A stretch of 13,800 nucleotides of DNA, from positions 1-13,800 of the forward strand of contig CAZWIF010000034.1 of the NCBI GenBank assembly GCA_964634355.1. Reading direction: 5' to 3'. Under the pieces are notes generated by a model. It searched no databases. It was not told the origin of the DNA and saw only the letters and a list, made by a program, of their open reading frames with translations. The translations under genes and the position numbers were made by a program. The stretch comes from CAKPSH01 sp964634355. Lineage in GTDB: Bacteria > Bacillota > Clostridia > TANB77 > CAG-508. Below, in pieces: positions 1-8,336 of the stretch (positions within the stretch are counted from its first letter, which is position 1; the number at the start of each line of letters is the position of its first letter).

Positions 1-5
1 ACATC

Positions 6-1310
6 TTAATGAACATATATCGTTCCTATGTCTTTTCTGTAATTTAATATACTGTCTACATTTCCTTCAATTGCTGAATATACTTTTTGTTTTGCTTTTT
101 CTATGTTTTCTTCTTCTGCAAGTATTGCTACCAATCTTGAATTCCCTACTGATTCATAAGAGTCTCCCTCAAGTCTTCTTGAACTTGCGAAATATACTTT
201 TGCACCTTTTTCATTAATTTTCTTTTCATTTAATATGTATCTACAAGGTTCTTTGCTTGAAGATATTGCATAATTTGGACTTACCATATAAACTGTACAT
301 ATTGCCTTTTTATCAAATCTGCAATTTTCACTTGTTAAATTTTGTTTTTGAATATTTTCAAACACTTCTTTAAATGGTGTCTTTAATGTGTTTAATATAT
401 TCATTGCCTCTGGATCCCCAAATCTTGCATTAAATTCAATAAATTTTATTCCATTATCACACTTGAAAAATCCCCCATATATAGGTCCTGTAAATTCTAT
501 CTTATCTTTATTAATATATCTAATTACATTTTTCATTAATTCAGCACATTTATCAATGTCTTCTTTATCTAGGAATGGTAGTAATCCATTTTCAAAACTC
601 AAGCATCCCATTCCACCAGTTCCCGGTCCTTTATCTTCATCAAATCTGTATGGATAGTCAAAAGTGGTAGGAGTTATAACCATATTTTTGCCATCTGTTA
701 ATCCTGTTACTGTAAATTCTCTTCCTTCGACCTTGTCTTGAACTATAACTACACCGCTATTTTCTAAACATGATAAAGCATAATTATATCCTTCTTCTTT
801 TCCTTTAAAATGTACTCCTCCGACTTTAACTCCTTTTCCTCCTGTTAATCCTTCTGGTTTTATAACAAAATTATCATCTTTATAGTTTTCATCTATTATC
901 TTTTTTAATTCTTCTTTGCTCTTTACCTCAAAATTTTTAATAACCATCTCCGGTGCAATTTCTTGTACAATATTTAAGGCATATGTTTTACTCCATTCTA
1001 TCTTTGAGCCTAAAGAAGTTGGTCCAAACGTTTTTAATCCAAGTTCCTTTGCCAAATCTATTAATCCATCTCTTAATAAATTATCACTACTTATTACACA
1101 ATTTGTAATCTCCTCTTCTTGTATAAATTTCTTTACTAAATCTTTATCGAATGGGTCTCCTATTAAAATCTTTCCATTTGATTTCTGTGAGAATTCTGAA
1201 ATTGTTGGATTTTCATATGGCATTATACAAAGCAACTCAAATCCTTCTGATATTTTTTCAGCTAATACAGCTTCTCTTGCTCCATTTCCTAATAATAGAC
1301 ATTTTTCCAT
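6..1310 (-). CDS. purD: Divergent phosphoribosylamine-glycine ligase (PurD-like ATP-grasp)
   Basis: Predicted GAR synthetase, which joins phosphoribosylamine to glycine with ATP in cytosolic purine synthesis. The 434-residue protein has the PurD domain order: an N-terminal dinucleotide-like loop (GNGARE, 8-13), an ATP-grasp core with KPEGLTGGKG (151-160), GPGTGGMG (228-235) and FNARFGDPEA (293-302), and a C-terminal YRKDIG (424-429). Several motifs depart from the bacterial norm: GNGGREHA reads GNGAREAV, the VGPE-type substrate loop reads ISSD (73-76), and the GGRV near the C-terminus reads GNSRLV. The GLTGGKG wording recalls archaeal PurD. I start it at the ATG at 1310, which has AAAAGGGG (1321-1328) 10 nt upstream; a longer reading from 1358 would overlap ftsH and lacks this site. 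It follows ftsH by 25 nt, so it is probably cotranscribed. No other pur gene is visible. A diverged paralogue acting on another substrate is the main alternative. Confidence 0.8.
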   Translation of the reverse strand: MEKCLLLGNGAREAVLAEKISEGFELLCIMPYENPTISEFSQKSNGKILIGDPFDKDLVKKFIQEEEITNCVISSDNLLRDGLIDLAKELGLKTFGPTSLGSKIEWSKTYALNIVQEIAPEMVIKNFEVKSKEELKKIIDENYKDDNFVIKPEGLTGGKGVKVGGVHFKGKEEGYNYALSCLENSGVVIVQDKVEGREFTVTGLTDGKNMVITPTTFDYPYRFDEDKGPGTGGMGCLSFENGLLPFLDKEDIDKCAELMKNVIRYINKDKIEFTGPIYGGFFKCDNGIKFIEFNARFGDPEAMNILNTLKTPFKEVFENIQKQNLTSENCRFDKKAICTVYMVSPNYAISSSKEPCRYILNEKKINEKGAKVYFASSRRLEGDSYESVGNSRLVAILAEEENIEKAKQKVYSAIEGNVDSILNYRKDIGTIYVH

Positions 1311-1335
1311 AAATATTTTTTCCCCTTTTCTATTT

Positions 1336-3144
1336 TTATTCTTTAAATACTTCCTCAAATTCTTTTTGTGTTATTGTTTCCTTTTGTAATAAAATTTGTG
1401 CTACCTGATGTAATTTGTCAATATTAGCTGTTAAAATTTGTTGTGCTCTAACATATGCTGTATCTATTATAATTTTTATCTCTGCACCAATTTCGTCCTC
1501 AATATTATGACCAAATAATCTTAATTCCTCTGGATTATCTACTACTAATGATATTGGACCAAGTGTATCACTCATACCATAAACTGTTATCATATTTCTT
1601 GCAATTTTTGTTGCTACTTCGATATCATTACTTGCACCTGTTGATATATCATTCAATATCAATCTTTCAGCTGCTCGTCCACCTAAAAGAGATATTAGTT
1701 TTTCCTCCATCTCTGTTTTTGAAATAAAATATTTATCTTCATCAGATTTATACATTGTATATCCTCCAGCTACTCCTCTTGGTATAATAGATATCTCTTT
1801 TACATCTGTAACTGTTGGTAAAAATTTGCTAACTATTGCATGTCCTGCCTCATGATATGCTGTTAATTTTTTATCCTTATCAGACATTAACCTACTTGTT
1901 TTTTGTAAACCTACTGTTACCTTCTTTATAGCTTCTTCTAAGTCATCTCTCTGTATTGCTTCATGATTCTTTACTGTCGCTATTATTGCTGCTTCATTTA
2001 ATATATTACTTAATTCTGCACCTGTAAATCCTGCTGTGTCATCTGCAATATCTTTTAAATCTATATCATCACCAAGTTTTTTATCTTTAGCGTGAATTTT
2101 TAAAATATCTTCTCTGCCTCTAATATCAGGTGGAGCTATTGTTATTTGTCTATCAAATCTTCCTGGTCTTAATAGAGCCTTGTCCAACATTTCTGGCCTA
2201 TTTGTTGCCGCTAATACTATCACTGCATTATCAGTTTCAAAACCATCCATCTCTACTAATAATTGATTTAATGTTTGGTTATTTTCAGATTCAGCTCCGC
2301 TTCCACCTGTTCTTCTTGAACCAATGGCGTCAATCTCGTCTATAAATATAATACATGGAGAAAGTTTTTTAGCCTTGCTGAATAACTTTCTTACACGTGA
2401 AGCTCCAAGTCCCGCAAACATTTCTATGAATTCAGAACCACTCATTGCAATAAATGGAACTCCAGCCTCTCCTGCTACTGCCTTTGCAATCAAAGTCTTC
2501 CCAGTTCCTGGTTTTCCACAAAGTAGAATACCTCTTGGAATTTTAGCACCCATATCTTTGAACTTTTTAGGATTTTTTAAGAAATCTACAACTTCTACTA
2601 ATTCATTTTTTTCTTCTTCTAGTCCTGCAACATCCTCAAATTTGACATTACTTTTATTCTCTTCGCCATCATAAACAACACCTTTGTCTCCAAATCCTTG
2701 CATTTGAAAAATCATTACAAATAAGGCTATCATTAATATGGTTGGTATTATTGACCAAGCTTGACTGGCAATAGTTGTTATTGCACTTGTTGGATTTTCT
2801 ATCAACTTAATTTCTTTTCCTTCTGCCTTCTTTTCATGAATATATTCTACAAAAGCTTGAGTATTAGGTATTATTACTTTTTCAGTATCTTCTTCATTTT
2901 CTCTATCTCTCAATTTTACTGTTAATGTTGTTGAACCTACTGTCATTTCTATCTCTTCAACATTATCATTTTCTATATGTGCTAATAACTCTGTATATGC
3001 TAGATTTTCTTTGTTTTTTTCCTTTGAATAAAATAATAGTAGTGTTACAAGTACTATTAATGCAATTACTAATATTGCAAATAATCCAATAAGAAGCTTC
3101 TTGTTATTATTTTTTTCTTTTCTTGGTTGCTGTTCTTTTTTCAT
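1336..3144 (-). CDS. ftsH: ATP-dependent zinc metalloprotease FtsH
   Basis: Membrane-anchored AAA+ protease that extracts and degrades damaged membrane proteins and selected regulators, acting as a hexamer facing the cytoplasm. Numbered from this start (602 aa): short basic N-terminus, TM1 about 17-39, an extracytoplasmic domain, TM2 about 131-150, Walker A GKPGTGKT (210-217), Walker B ending D269-E270, second region of homology RPGRFDR (326-332), and the zinc motif HEAGH (431-435) with the likely third ligand Asp507 in SNDIE. The pore loop reads MFAGLGA where MFVGVGA is usual, and the HDEREQT stretch reads AESENNQT, so this is a variant but apparently active enzyme. Two ATGs compete: 3156 has AAAGGA directly abutting it, so 3144 (12 nt spacing) is preferred. 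A 111-bp leader separates it from the upstream membrane protein gene, and purD follows by 25 nt. Confidence 0.95.
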   Translation of the reverse strand: MKKEQQPRKEKNNNKKLLIGLFAILVIALIVLVTLLLFYSKEKNKENLAYTELLAHIENDNVEEIEMTVGSTTLTVKLRDRENEEDTEKVIIPNTQAFVEYIHEKKAEGKEIKLIENPTSAITTIASQAWSIIPTILMIALFVMIFQMQGFGDKGVVYDGEENKSNVKFEDVAGLEEEKNELVEVVDFLKNPKKFKDMGAKIPRGILLCGKPGTGKTLIAKAVAGEAGVPFIAMSGSEFIEMFAGLGASRVRKLFSKAKKLSPCIIFIDEIDAIGSRRTGGSGAESENNQTLNQLLVEMDGFETDNAVIVLAATNRPEMLDKALLRPGRFDRQITIAPPDIRGREDILKIHAKDKKLGDDIDLKDIADDTAGFTGAELSNILNEAAIIATVKNHEAIQRDDLEEAIKKVTVGLQKTSRLMSDKDKKLTAYHEAGHAIVSKFLPTVTDVKEISIIPRGVAGGYTMYKSDEDKYFISKTEMEEKLISLLGGRAAERLILNDISTGASNDIEVATKIARNMITVYGMSDTLGPISLVVDNPEELRLFGHNIEDEIGAEIKIIIDTAYVRAQQILTANIDKLHQVAQILLQKETITQKEFEEVFKE

Positions 3145-3152
3145 TATTAATT

Positions 3153-3212
3153 TCATTCCTTTCTAAAGGCACAAATCAGTTTGGAAAAGAATTTCGAATA
3201 ATTATTTTTCAA
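3153..3212 (-). CDS. Possible 19-codon leader ORF upstream of ftsH
   Basis: A TTG-initiated ORF (MKNNYSKFFSKLICAFRKE) lies 9 nt downstream of a strong AAGGAGAGG site (3222-3230). It ends in TGA overlapping the first ftsH ATG as ATGA. Its start codon lies inside the 3178-3215 hairpin. Several codons (TCG, TCC, CTG, GCC) are unusual for this AT-rich coding background, which argues against a conserved peptide. An ATG directly after the same site is followed at once by TAA. This is a candidate only. Confidence 0.2.
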   Translation of the reverse strand: MKNNYSKFFSKLICAFRKE

Positions 3213-3215
3213 ACT
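3178..3215 (-). promoter_or_regulatory. Hairpin in the ftsH leader
   Basis: AGTTTGGAAAA (3178-3188) pairs with TTTTTCAAACT (3205-3215) as an 11-bp stem with one G-T wobble and a 16-nt loop. No U-run follows on the minus strand, so it is unlikely to be a terminator. It sits between the orphan ribosome-binding site (3222-3230) and the ftsH start, where it could affect translation or mRNA processing. Its function is inferred from position only. Confidence 0.4.
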
Positions 3216-3255
3216 TACATTCCTCTCCTTCTCATACTAAGCATTAATTCTTTTA

Positions 3256-4248
3256 CTATCCGTCAGTCTGCTCTTTTAACTTGTCCTCTTTAGTCTCATT
3301 ATCATCCTCTTTAGTCTCATCTTCAACATCTGTATCTTCTTGATTTTGTTCTTCATTATTCTCTTCTTTATTCTTTTGTTCCTCTATCTTTATTCTCATT
3401 AACTCTCTTTGAGTATTAATAAAATCTGTTTTAATCATTAAAATTGCAACACAAATGTATATATAGGATATTGTTGTATACATCCAATTAAAATATGGCA
3501 CTACAAATCCTGTAGTCGAATTAATTATAATATATAATAATTCTAATAGCGTTGGGAGTGTAAGAGCATATATTCCCATTTTATATGCACCACTAAATTT
3601 AATTTTTAAATGTAGTATAAGAGCAAGAATTTGTCCTATAACTGCTAAAACAACAGCATTTATAAGTATATATATAAAATATTGTACAAATTCAGTTATA
3701 AACATTGCAACAGCTATATATGCATAAATATTAGTACTCCCAAGTAAATCAAGTATTTCCTCTTTATCCATGTCTTCAATATCATATCCTGCATATGCAA
3801 CCTCTTGGAATCCTTCGTCTGTGTCAGATGCCATATATACTAGTAATCTATCTTTCAATACTATAAATCCAAAATCATATAGGCTTACTTTTTCTTTATA
3901 TGTGTCTAAATCTGGATTATCACTTGTATCTACTACTACTATTGGAATAGTGTTTTCTTCTCCGTCATAAATAGTATACTCATCATTGTTATAGCTTAAT
4001 GTTGAATCAACAAAACTCATATTCTCCACATTTTCATTTAAGTATTCGATTCCATTCGTCAATTCTGAATGAAATGCTATTATATAAACAGCTGTAATAA
4101 CTATTGACACAATCAGTACTAATGTCGTTAAATAAGTAATTGCTTTTGATAATGGCTCCTCTGCAAAATTACTATAAAAATCAAAATTAGTAATTGCTTT
4201 ATATACCCTACTAAAAAAATTTATACTTTTTGTATTTGTTTCTTCCAT
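3256..4248 (-). CDS. DUF1189-like polytopic membrane protein
   Basis: Membrane protein of unknown function with the layout of the DUF1189 family. An amphipathic N-terminus (SINFFSRVYKAITN) is followed by TM1 (about 35-59), a roughly 115-residue extracytoplasmic domain with acidic patches, a long hydrophobic stretch at about 175-214 that probably holds two helices, then TMs at about 225-244 and 248-272, and a cytoplasmic tail of about 55 residues made almost entirely of E, K, D, N and Q. Counted from 4248 it has 330 residues, longer than typical family members because of the charged tail. An upstream ATG at 4257 lies only 3 nt from GGAAGGA, so 4248 (12 nt) is preferred; this is uncertain. It follows cysS by about 30 nt and precedes ftsH by 111 nt, so it is probably in the same operon. 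The family assignment rests on recognised layout, not a search. Confidence 0.65.
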   Translation of the reverse strand: MEETNTKSINFFSRVYKAITNFDFYSNFAEEPLSKAITYLTTLVLIVSIVITAVYIIAFHSELTNGIEYLNENVENMSFVDSTLSYNNDEYTIYDGEENTIPIVVVDTSDNPDLDTYKEKVSLYDFGFIVLKDRLLVYMASDTDEGFQEVAYAGYDIEDMDKEEILDLLGSTNIYAYIAVAMFITEFVQYFIYILINAVVLAVIGQILALILHLKIKFSGAYKMGIYALTLPTLLELLYIIINSTTGFVVPYFNWMYTTISYIYICVAILMIKTDFINTQRELMRIKIEEQKNKEENNEEQNQEDTDVEDETKEDDNETKEDKLKEQTDG

Positions 4249-4277
4249 TGTTTTCATCAATCCTTCCCAAGTTACTA

Positions 4278-5663
4278 CTACACTTTTTCTACTTCCATCC
4301 CATTTTTCGTATCTTTCACAATATATCCCATATCTTTTATTTTATCTCTTAAGTCATCTGCTAATTTCCAATCCTTAGACAATCTTGCTTTTTTTCTTTG
4401 CTCAATTAGATTCTCTACTTTTTCAGGCAAATCATTACTATTCTTTTCAATTTCATCTATTTTTAAACCCAAAACTTCATCAAATTTTTTTAGTAATTCC
4501 GCAAATTGTTTCGACTTAGCAGGATATTTGATAACATCCCATACAATTCCCATTGCCATTGGCATATTTAAATCATCATTTATTGCATCTTCAAATTTGT
4601 TTTTAAATTCTTCTATCAACTTATCCTCTATTACTTCCGTGCCCTCTTTATGTTTGTTGTATCCCTCTTTTAATCTTAAATATGCCTTATTTGAGGCCTC
4701 AATTCCTTCAAACGTAAAATTAATTTTATTTCTATAATGAGAAGAAAAGCAGAATAATTTAAATGCCAAAGGATTAATTCCTTTTTCTTTTAAAGTAGAT
4801 ATTGTATAAACATTGCCTAAACTTTTTGACATTTTTCCACCATCAACTTGGAGATAGTTACAGTGCATCCAATACTTTGCAGGAATCTTTCCATTTGCTC
4901 CTTTAGACTGCGCTATCTCATTTTCATGATGTGTAGGAATATGGTCAACTCCACCTGTATGAATATCAAATTCATCTCCTAGATATTTTCTACTCATTGC
5001 TGAACATTCTATATGCCATCCTGGATAAGATAATCCCCATGGGCTTTCCCATTTCATTATATGATTTTCTGGGGCTTTTATCCAAAGTGCAAAATCCTCT
5101 GGATTTTTCTTTTCTTCATCCACAGCAACTCTCGCTCCTGCAATTTGTTCATCTATTTTTCTTGTTGATAAAACTGGATATCTATCCAATTTAGATATGT
5201 CAAAATATATCCCTCTACTTGTTTCATAGGCATAACCATTTGCAATAATCTCTTTTACGAATTGCAACATTTCGTTAATATTATCCGTTGCTTTACATAT
5301 AATCTCTGGTCTATCTATATTTAATATATCAAAGTCTTTAAAGAAAGCTTCTGTATAAAATTCTGCAATCTCATATGGGTCTTTATTTTCCTTCCTTGCT
5401 GCTTTCACCATTTTGTCTTCACCTTCATCTGCATCTGACTCAAGATGTCCTACATCTGTAATATTCATTGCATGTTTTAATTTATATCCATTATATTTCA
5501 ATACTCTTCTTAAAGTATCCATAAAAATATATGCTCTAAAATTTCCTATATGTGCGTAACTATAAACTGTAGGACCACATGAGTATATTCTAACTTCTTT
5601 TTTATCTAATGATTCAAATCTTTCTTTTTCTCTTGTTAAAGTATTATATATTCTTAATTCCAT
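4278..5663 (-). CDS. cysS: Cysteinyl-tRNA synthetase
   Basis: Cytosolic class I synthetase that charges tRNA-Cys with cysteine. The 461-residue protein is of normal length and carries all signatures: HIGN (38-41), KMSKS (277-281), and the zinc site that selects cysteine, formed by Cys29 (SCGPTVY), Cys220 (WHIECSAMS), His245 and Glu249 (HHENE). The DALR-type and C-terminal helical regions follow. The start is set by AAAGGAG six bases upstream of the ATG at 5663; an in-frame TTG just before it is too close to the site. Two tandem TAG stops end the gene. It begins 11 nt after the PBP stop, so it is translated from the same mRNA. Regulation by an upstream T-box is not visible: the gap to the PBP gene is too short to hold one. 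Confidence 0.97.
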   Translation of the reverse strand: MELRIYNTLTREKERFESLDKKEVRIYSCGPTVYSYAHIGNFRAYIFMDTLRRVLKYNGYKLKHAMNITDVGHLESDADEGEDKMVKAARKENKDPYEIAEFYTEAFFKDFDILNIDRPEIICKATDNINEMLQFVKEIIANGYAYETSRGIYFDISKLDRYPVLSTRKIDEQIAGARVAVDEEKKNPEDFALWIKAPENHIMKWESPWGLSYPGWHIECSAMSRKYLGDEFDIHTGGVDHIPTHHENEIAQSKGANGKIPAKYWMHCNYLQVDGGKMSKSLGNVYTISTLKEKGINPLAFKLFCFSSHYRNKINFTFEGIEASNKAYLRLKEGYNKHKEGTEVIEDKLIEEFKNKFEDAINDDLNMPMAMGIVWDVIKYPAKSKQFAELLKKFDEVLGLKIDEIEKNSNDLPEKVENLIEQRKKARLSKDWKLADDLRDKIKDMGYIVKDTKNGMEVEKV

Positions 5664-5674
5664 CAATCTCTCCT

Positions 5675-8203
5675 TTATTCTCCTGTATTGTTTTCAGGTA
5701 TCTCGACATCTCCTCCACCATCATCATCCGAGTTTCCATCTCCACCAGTACTTCCTGTATCTCCACTGCCATCCCCTTCTTCTCCGTCTGATGGAGCAGC
5801 AGGGGGAGTAGTAGTACCTGGAGACGTAGGGTCAGTTGATGGATCAGTTTCTGAAGGAGTTTCATGTTCTAAACTTGCATGATCACAATATTCTGTTGGT
5901 ATTACTAATCCTGCATCATCTGCACTTTCCCAACCTGAATCTCTACTTTCTCTTGATATGAATACTTTAGTTACAGTATTAGGACAATCCTCAGTAGCTA
6001 ATAATCCAGAATCCTCACATACCTCAGCTGTAATATGAGTATCGCAATAGTCCTTAGGCACTGTACCAGATACAAAATATTCAGTATAAGCACATCCAGC
6101 TTCACTACATAAACTTGTTGCTAGAAGACCTGATTTTGAACATACTTTTGCCGTTGTAATTCCGCTTGGTTGTTCAAATGATGCTGAGGTTAAACCTTGA
6201 TGAGCTATTTTCATAATAGAAGCCCATCTTCTTGCAACTGTACCACTTCCTGGAGCTTTACCAATTCCCTGATGGTCATATCCAAAGTACATTGTTGCTG
6301 TATAATATGGAGTAAATCCGCAGAACCATGTAAAAGTACTATCATTTGTAGTTCCTGTTTTTCCACAAGTTTGATATCCTTTAAGTGCTGCACCAGTTGC
6401 TGTTGCTCCACTGCTTCCCGTTAATCCTGTTCCTGTTGGTTCTGTAAGCAATGATTGTAAAATCCATGCGTTTTGTTCAGAAAATACTCTGTGTGTTTCT
6501 TGCTCTTTTTCTAATATCACATTTCCAGAAGAATCTTCTACTTTTGTATAAAATGTTGGCTCTATATAAACTCCATTATTTGCAATTGTAGCATATGCTC
6601 CTGCCATCTCAAGTGGACTAATTCCATTTGAAGCTCCTCCAAGCGCTAAAGATAGTCCTTCCTGTCCAGATAAAGAAGTGACTCCCAATGATTCTAAGTA
6701 CTCTATAGATTTACTAACTGTTAGTTCGTTCATTATTTTTACTTCTGGAATATTTCTAGACACTCTTAATATCCATCTTATATTCATTAATCCTCTATAT
6801 CCTGATGAATCATTTTTAGGCGACCAACTTCCATAAGATACTGGTGTATCTTCGAAAACTGATGCTGCAGTAATTATTCCCTCCTGTAATGATGGTCCAA
6901 TAACTGCTATTGGTTTTATTGATGATCCTGGTTGATGACCTGTTTCTGTCATTCTGTTAGTTCCCCAAACTGTCTTTTCTCCAAGTGCACCCGCACCTGC
7001 CACAACATATCCTGTAGAATGATCAATTATTACCATTGCAGATTGAATTTGTTCTTTTGTTGAAGTAGTGTTTCCTTCTGCGTCTTTTGATTTATATGTA
7101 GCATAAGTTATCCAATCCTTATTAGTATAAGCTTCCTCAACTGTTTCTTGTAAGTCTGTATCCTGTGTTGTATAAATTGTATATCCTCCACCATATATAT
7201 GAATCTTTGCTTCCTTTTCTGTCCAATTATATTTTTCCATAAGCTCATTTGTTATTTGATTTATTGCTGCTTCTGTATGATATGTTTGGTTTGTATTTGT
7301 TGATGTATTTCCTTGTTCAAATTTAAGTCCTGTATCTATTTCTGCTAATGCTGCTTGATATTCTTCATTGCTTAGTCTTCCCAATTGATTCATTTTATAT
7401 AATACATCTGTTACTCTTTTATTAATCTTCTCAGTTTTATCTTCATTTTCTCCATATGGATAATCCCCAAATGGATTATATGTATTAGGGGCATTTGTTA
7501 TTCCTGCCAAATATGCTGCCTCAACTACAGTAAGGTCTTTTGCTGATTTATTAAAATAGTATATTGAAGCCATCTCTACTCCACAAATATTTTTACCTCC
7601 ACCGCCTAGTGGAATTAGGTTTAAATATAATTCCATTATTTGGTCTTTTGACCATATTTGCTCTAATTGAATTGCTCTTGCCATTTCCTTAACTTTTCTT
7701 AATACTCCGTTTATTCCTGTGCTATCATCTTCTCCAGTTAGGTTTTTTATACATTGTTGAGTTATTGTACTTCCCCCATAAGATGAACTCCCATTATTGG
7801 TTAAGAAGGTTAATGTTGCACCTAGAGTTCTCTTCAAGTCAACTCCATAATGTGTTTCAAATCTTTCATCCTCTATTGAGATAAAAGCTTGTGGTAAATA
7901 GTCTGACATATCCTCCATGCTGATAATAATTCTATTTTCATCACCATTTAATGTACTAATAACATTTCCGTCCAAATCTACAATAGTTGAGTTTGCATAT
8001 GCTATTTGCAAATCTTCCTCAGATAATGACCATTCTCCTTTAATAAGTCCAAAAAGTACTCCAAACAATATTCCTGCACATATTACTCCTAATACTAGTA
8101 ATATCAAAAATATAGTAAGGATGACCTTTTTTAATTTTTTATGACTTTTTTTCTTTTTATCTTTATTTGACTTTTCTTTTTTATTCGTTCTTTTTCCGCT
8201 CAT
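5675..8203 (-). CDS. Class A penicillin-binding protein (PBP1A/ponA type)
   Basis: Bifunctional peptidoglycan polymerase, a transglycosylase (GT51) plus a DD-transpeptidase, anchored outside the membrane. The 842 residues comprise a Lys-rich cytoplasmic N-terminus (1-27), one TM anchor (about 28-54), and GT51 motifs EDERFETHYG with catalytic Glu111, GGSTITQQ (143-150), RKVKE (169-173) and ELYLNLIPLGGGG (191-203). The transpeptidase follows, with SSIK (Ser427, Lys430), SRN (482-484) and KTGT (615-618). After it come two copies of a Cys-containing unit, each with SGLLAT (691-696 and 732-737) and a YCDTH or YCDH ending, then a low-complexity acidic Pro/Thr/Ser/Gly tail (about 775-842) that probably crosses or loosely occupies the wall. 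The start at 8203 has AAGGATGG seven bases upstream. It is the first gene of the left cluster. Confidence 0.95.
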   Translation of the reverse strand: MSGKRTNKKEKSNKDKKKKSHKKLKKVILTIFLILLVLGVICAGILFGVLFGLIKGEWSLSEEDLQIAYANSTIVDLDGNVISTLNGDENRIIISMEDMSDYLPQAFISIEDERFETHYGVDLKRTLGATLTFLTNNGSSSYGGSTITQQCIKNLTGEDDSTGINGVLRKVKEMARAIQLEQIWSKDQIMELYLNLIPLGGGGKNICGVEMASIYYFNKSAKDLTVVEAAYLAGITNAPNTYNPFGDYPYGENEDKTEKINKRVTDVLYKMNQLGRLSNEEYQAALAEIDTGLKFEQGNTSTNTNQTYHTEAAINQITNELMEKYNWTEKEAKIHIYGGGYTIYTTQDTDLQETVEEAYTNKDWITYATYKSKDAEGNTTSTKEQIQSAMVIIDHSTGYVVAGAGALGEKTVWGTNRMTETGHQPGSSIKPIAVIGPSLQEGIITAASVFEDTPVSYGSWSPKNDSSGYRGLMNIRWILRVSRNIPEVKIMNELTVSKSIEYLESLGVTSLSGQEGLSLALGGASNGISPLEMAGAYATIANNGVYIEPTFYTKVEDSSGNVILEKEQETHRVFSEQNAWILQSLLTEPTGTGLTGSSGATATGAALKGYQTCGKTGTTNDSTFTWFCGFTPYYTATMYFGYDHQGIGKAPGSGTVARRWASIMKIAHQGLTSASFEQPSGITTAKVCSKSGLLATSLCSEAGCAYTEYFVSGTVPKDYCDTHITAEVCEDSGLLATEDCPNTVTKVFISRESRDSGWESADDAGLVIPTEYCDHASLEHETPSETDPSTDPTSPGTTTPPAAPSDGEEGDGSGDTGSTGGDGNSDDDGGGDVEIPENNTGE

Positions 8204-8221
8204 ATCTATTCCATCCTTTCT

Positions 8222-8243
8222 AAGATACCAAAATTAGTATCCT
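8222..8243 (-). promoter_or_regulatory. Stem-loop in the PBP mRNA leader
   Basis: GATAC (8224-8228) pairs with GTATC (8237-8241), extended by a G-U and an A-U pair to 7 bp with an 8-nt loop, close upstream of the PBP ribosome-binding site. The 3' arm could instead pair with TTAAGATA further upstream in the RNA, so two structures compete. In such AT-rich sequence this may be chance. Confidence 0.25.
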
Positions 8244-8262
8244 TATATCTTAAGGTGTAAAT

Positions 8263-8290
8263 ATTTTATATTATATTACAAAAAAAACAA
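8263..8290 (-). promoter_or_regulatory. Candidate promoter of the PBP-cysS-ftsH-purD cluster
   Basis: On the minus strand, TTGTTT (8285-8290) is followed by 16 bp and TAAAAT (8263-8268). An overlapping TATAAT lies a few bases upstream. This is the only plausible sigma-A-like pair before the PBP gene and lies after the preceding terminator hairpin. The -35 match is weak and overlaps a T-run. Confidence 0.35.
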
Positions 8291-8301
8291 AAGATAAAGT
8301 A

Positions 8302-8336
8302 TTTTAAGAAAATATTATCTTAATATTTTCTTAAAA
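8302..8336 (-). terminator. Terminator hairpin of the rdgB-murI-SNF2 unit, displaced by the mobile element
   Basis: TTTTAAGAAAATATT (8302-8316) and AATATTTTCTTAAAA (8322-8336) form a perfect 15-bp stem with a 5-nt loop. On the minus strand it is followed by a T-rich stretch ending in eight T (8280-8287). It now lies about 240 nt beyond the helicase stop because the 213-bp element abuts it. Without the element and one target copy the stem would be 17 bp and about 15 nt after the stop. Its AT-only stem makes it a weaker terminator than usual. Confidence 0.6.
8329..8336. repeat. Target-site duplication, left copy (TCTTAAAA)
   Basis: An 8-bp perfect direct repeat immediately outside the left terminal inverted repeat of the mobile element. 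It is part of the 3' arm of the terminator hairpin. Confidence 0.8.

Noticed and set aside
1311..1358. Longer N-terminus for PurD starting at 1358
   Set aside because: It would overlap ftsH and precede the conserved start, whereas the ATG at 1310 has a good ribosome-binding site.
5644..5865. 73-residue minus-strand frame rich in Leu and Gln
   Set aside because: It is an out-of-frame reading of the low-complexity PBP tail, overlapping the cysS start.
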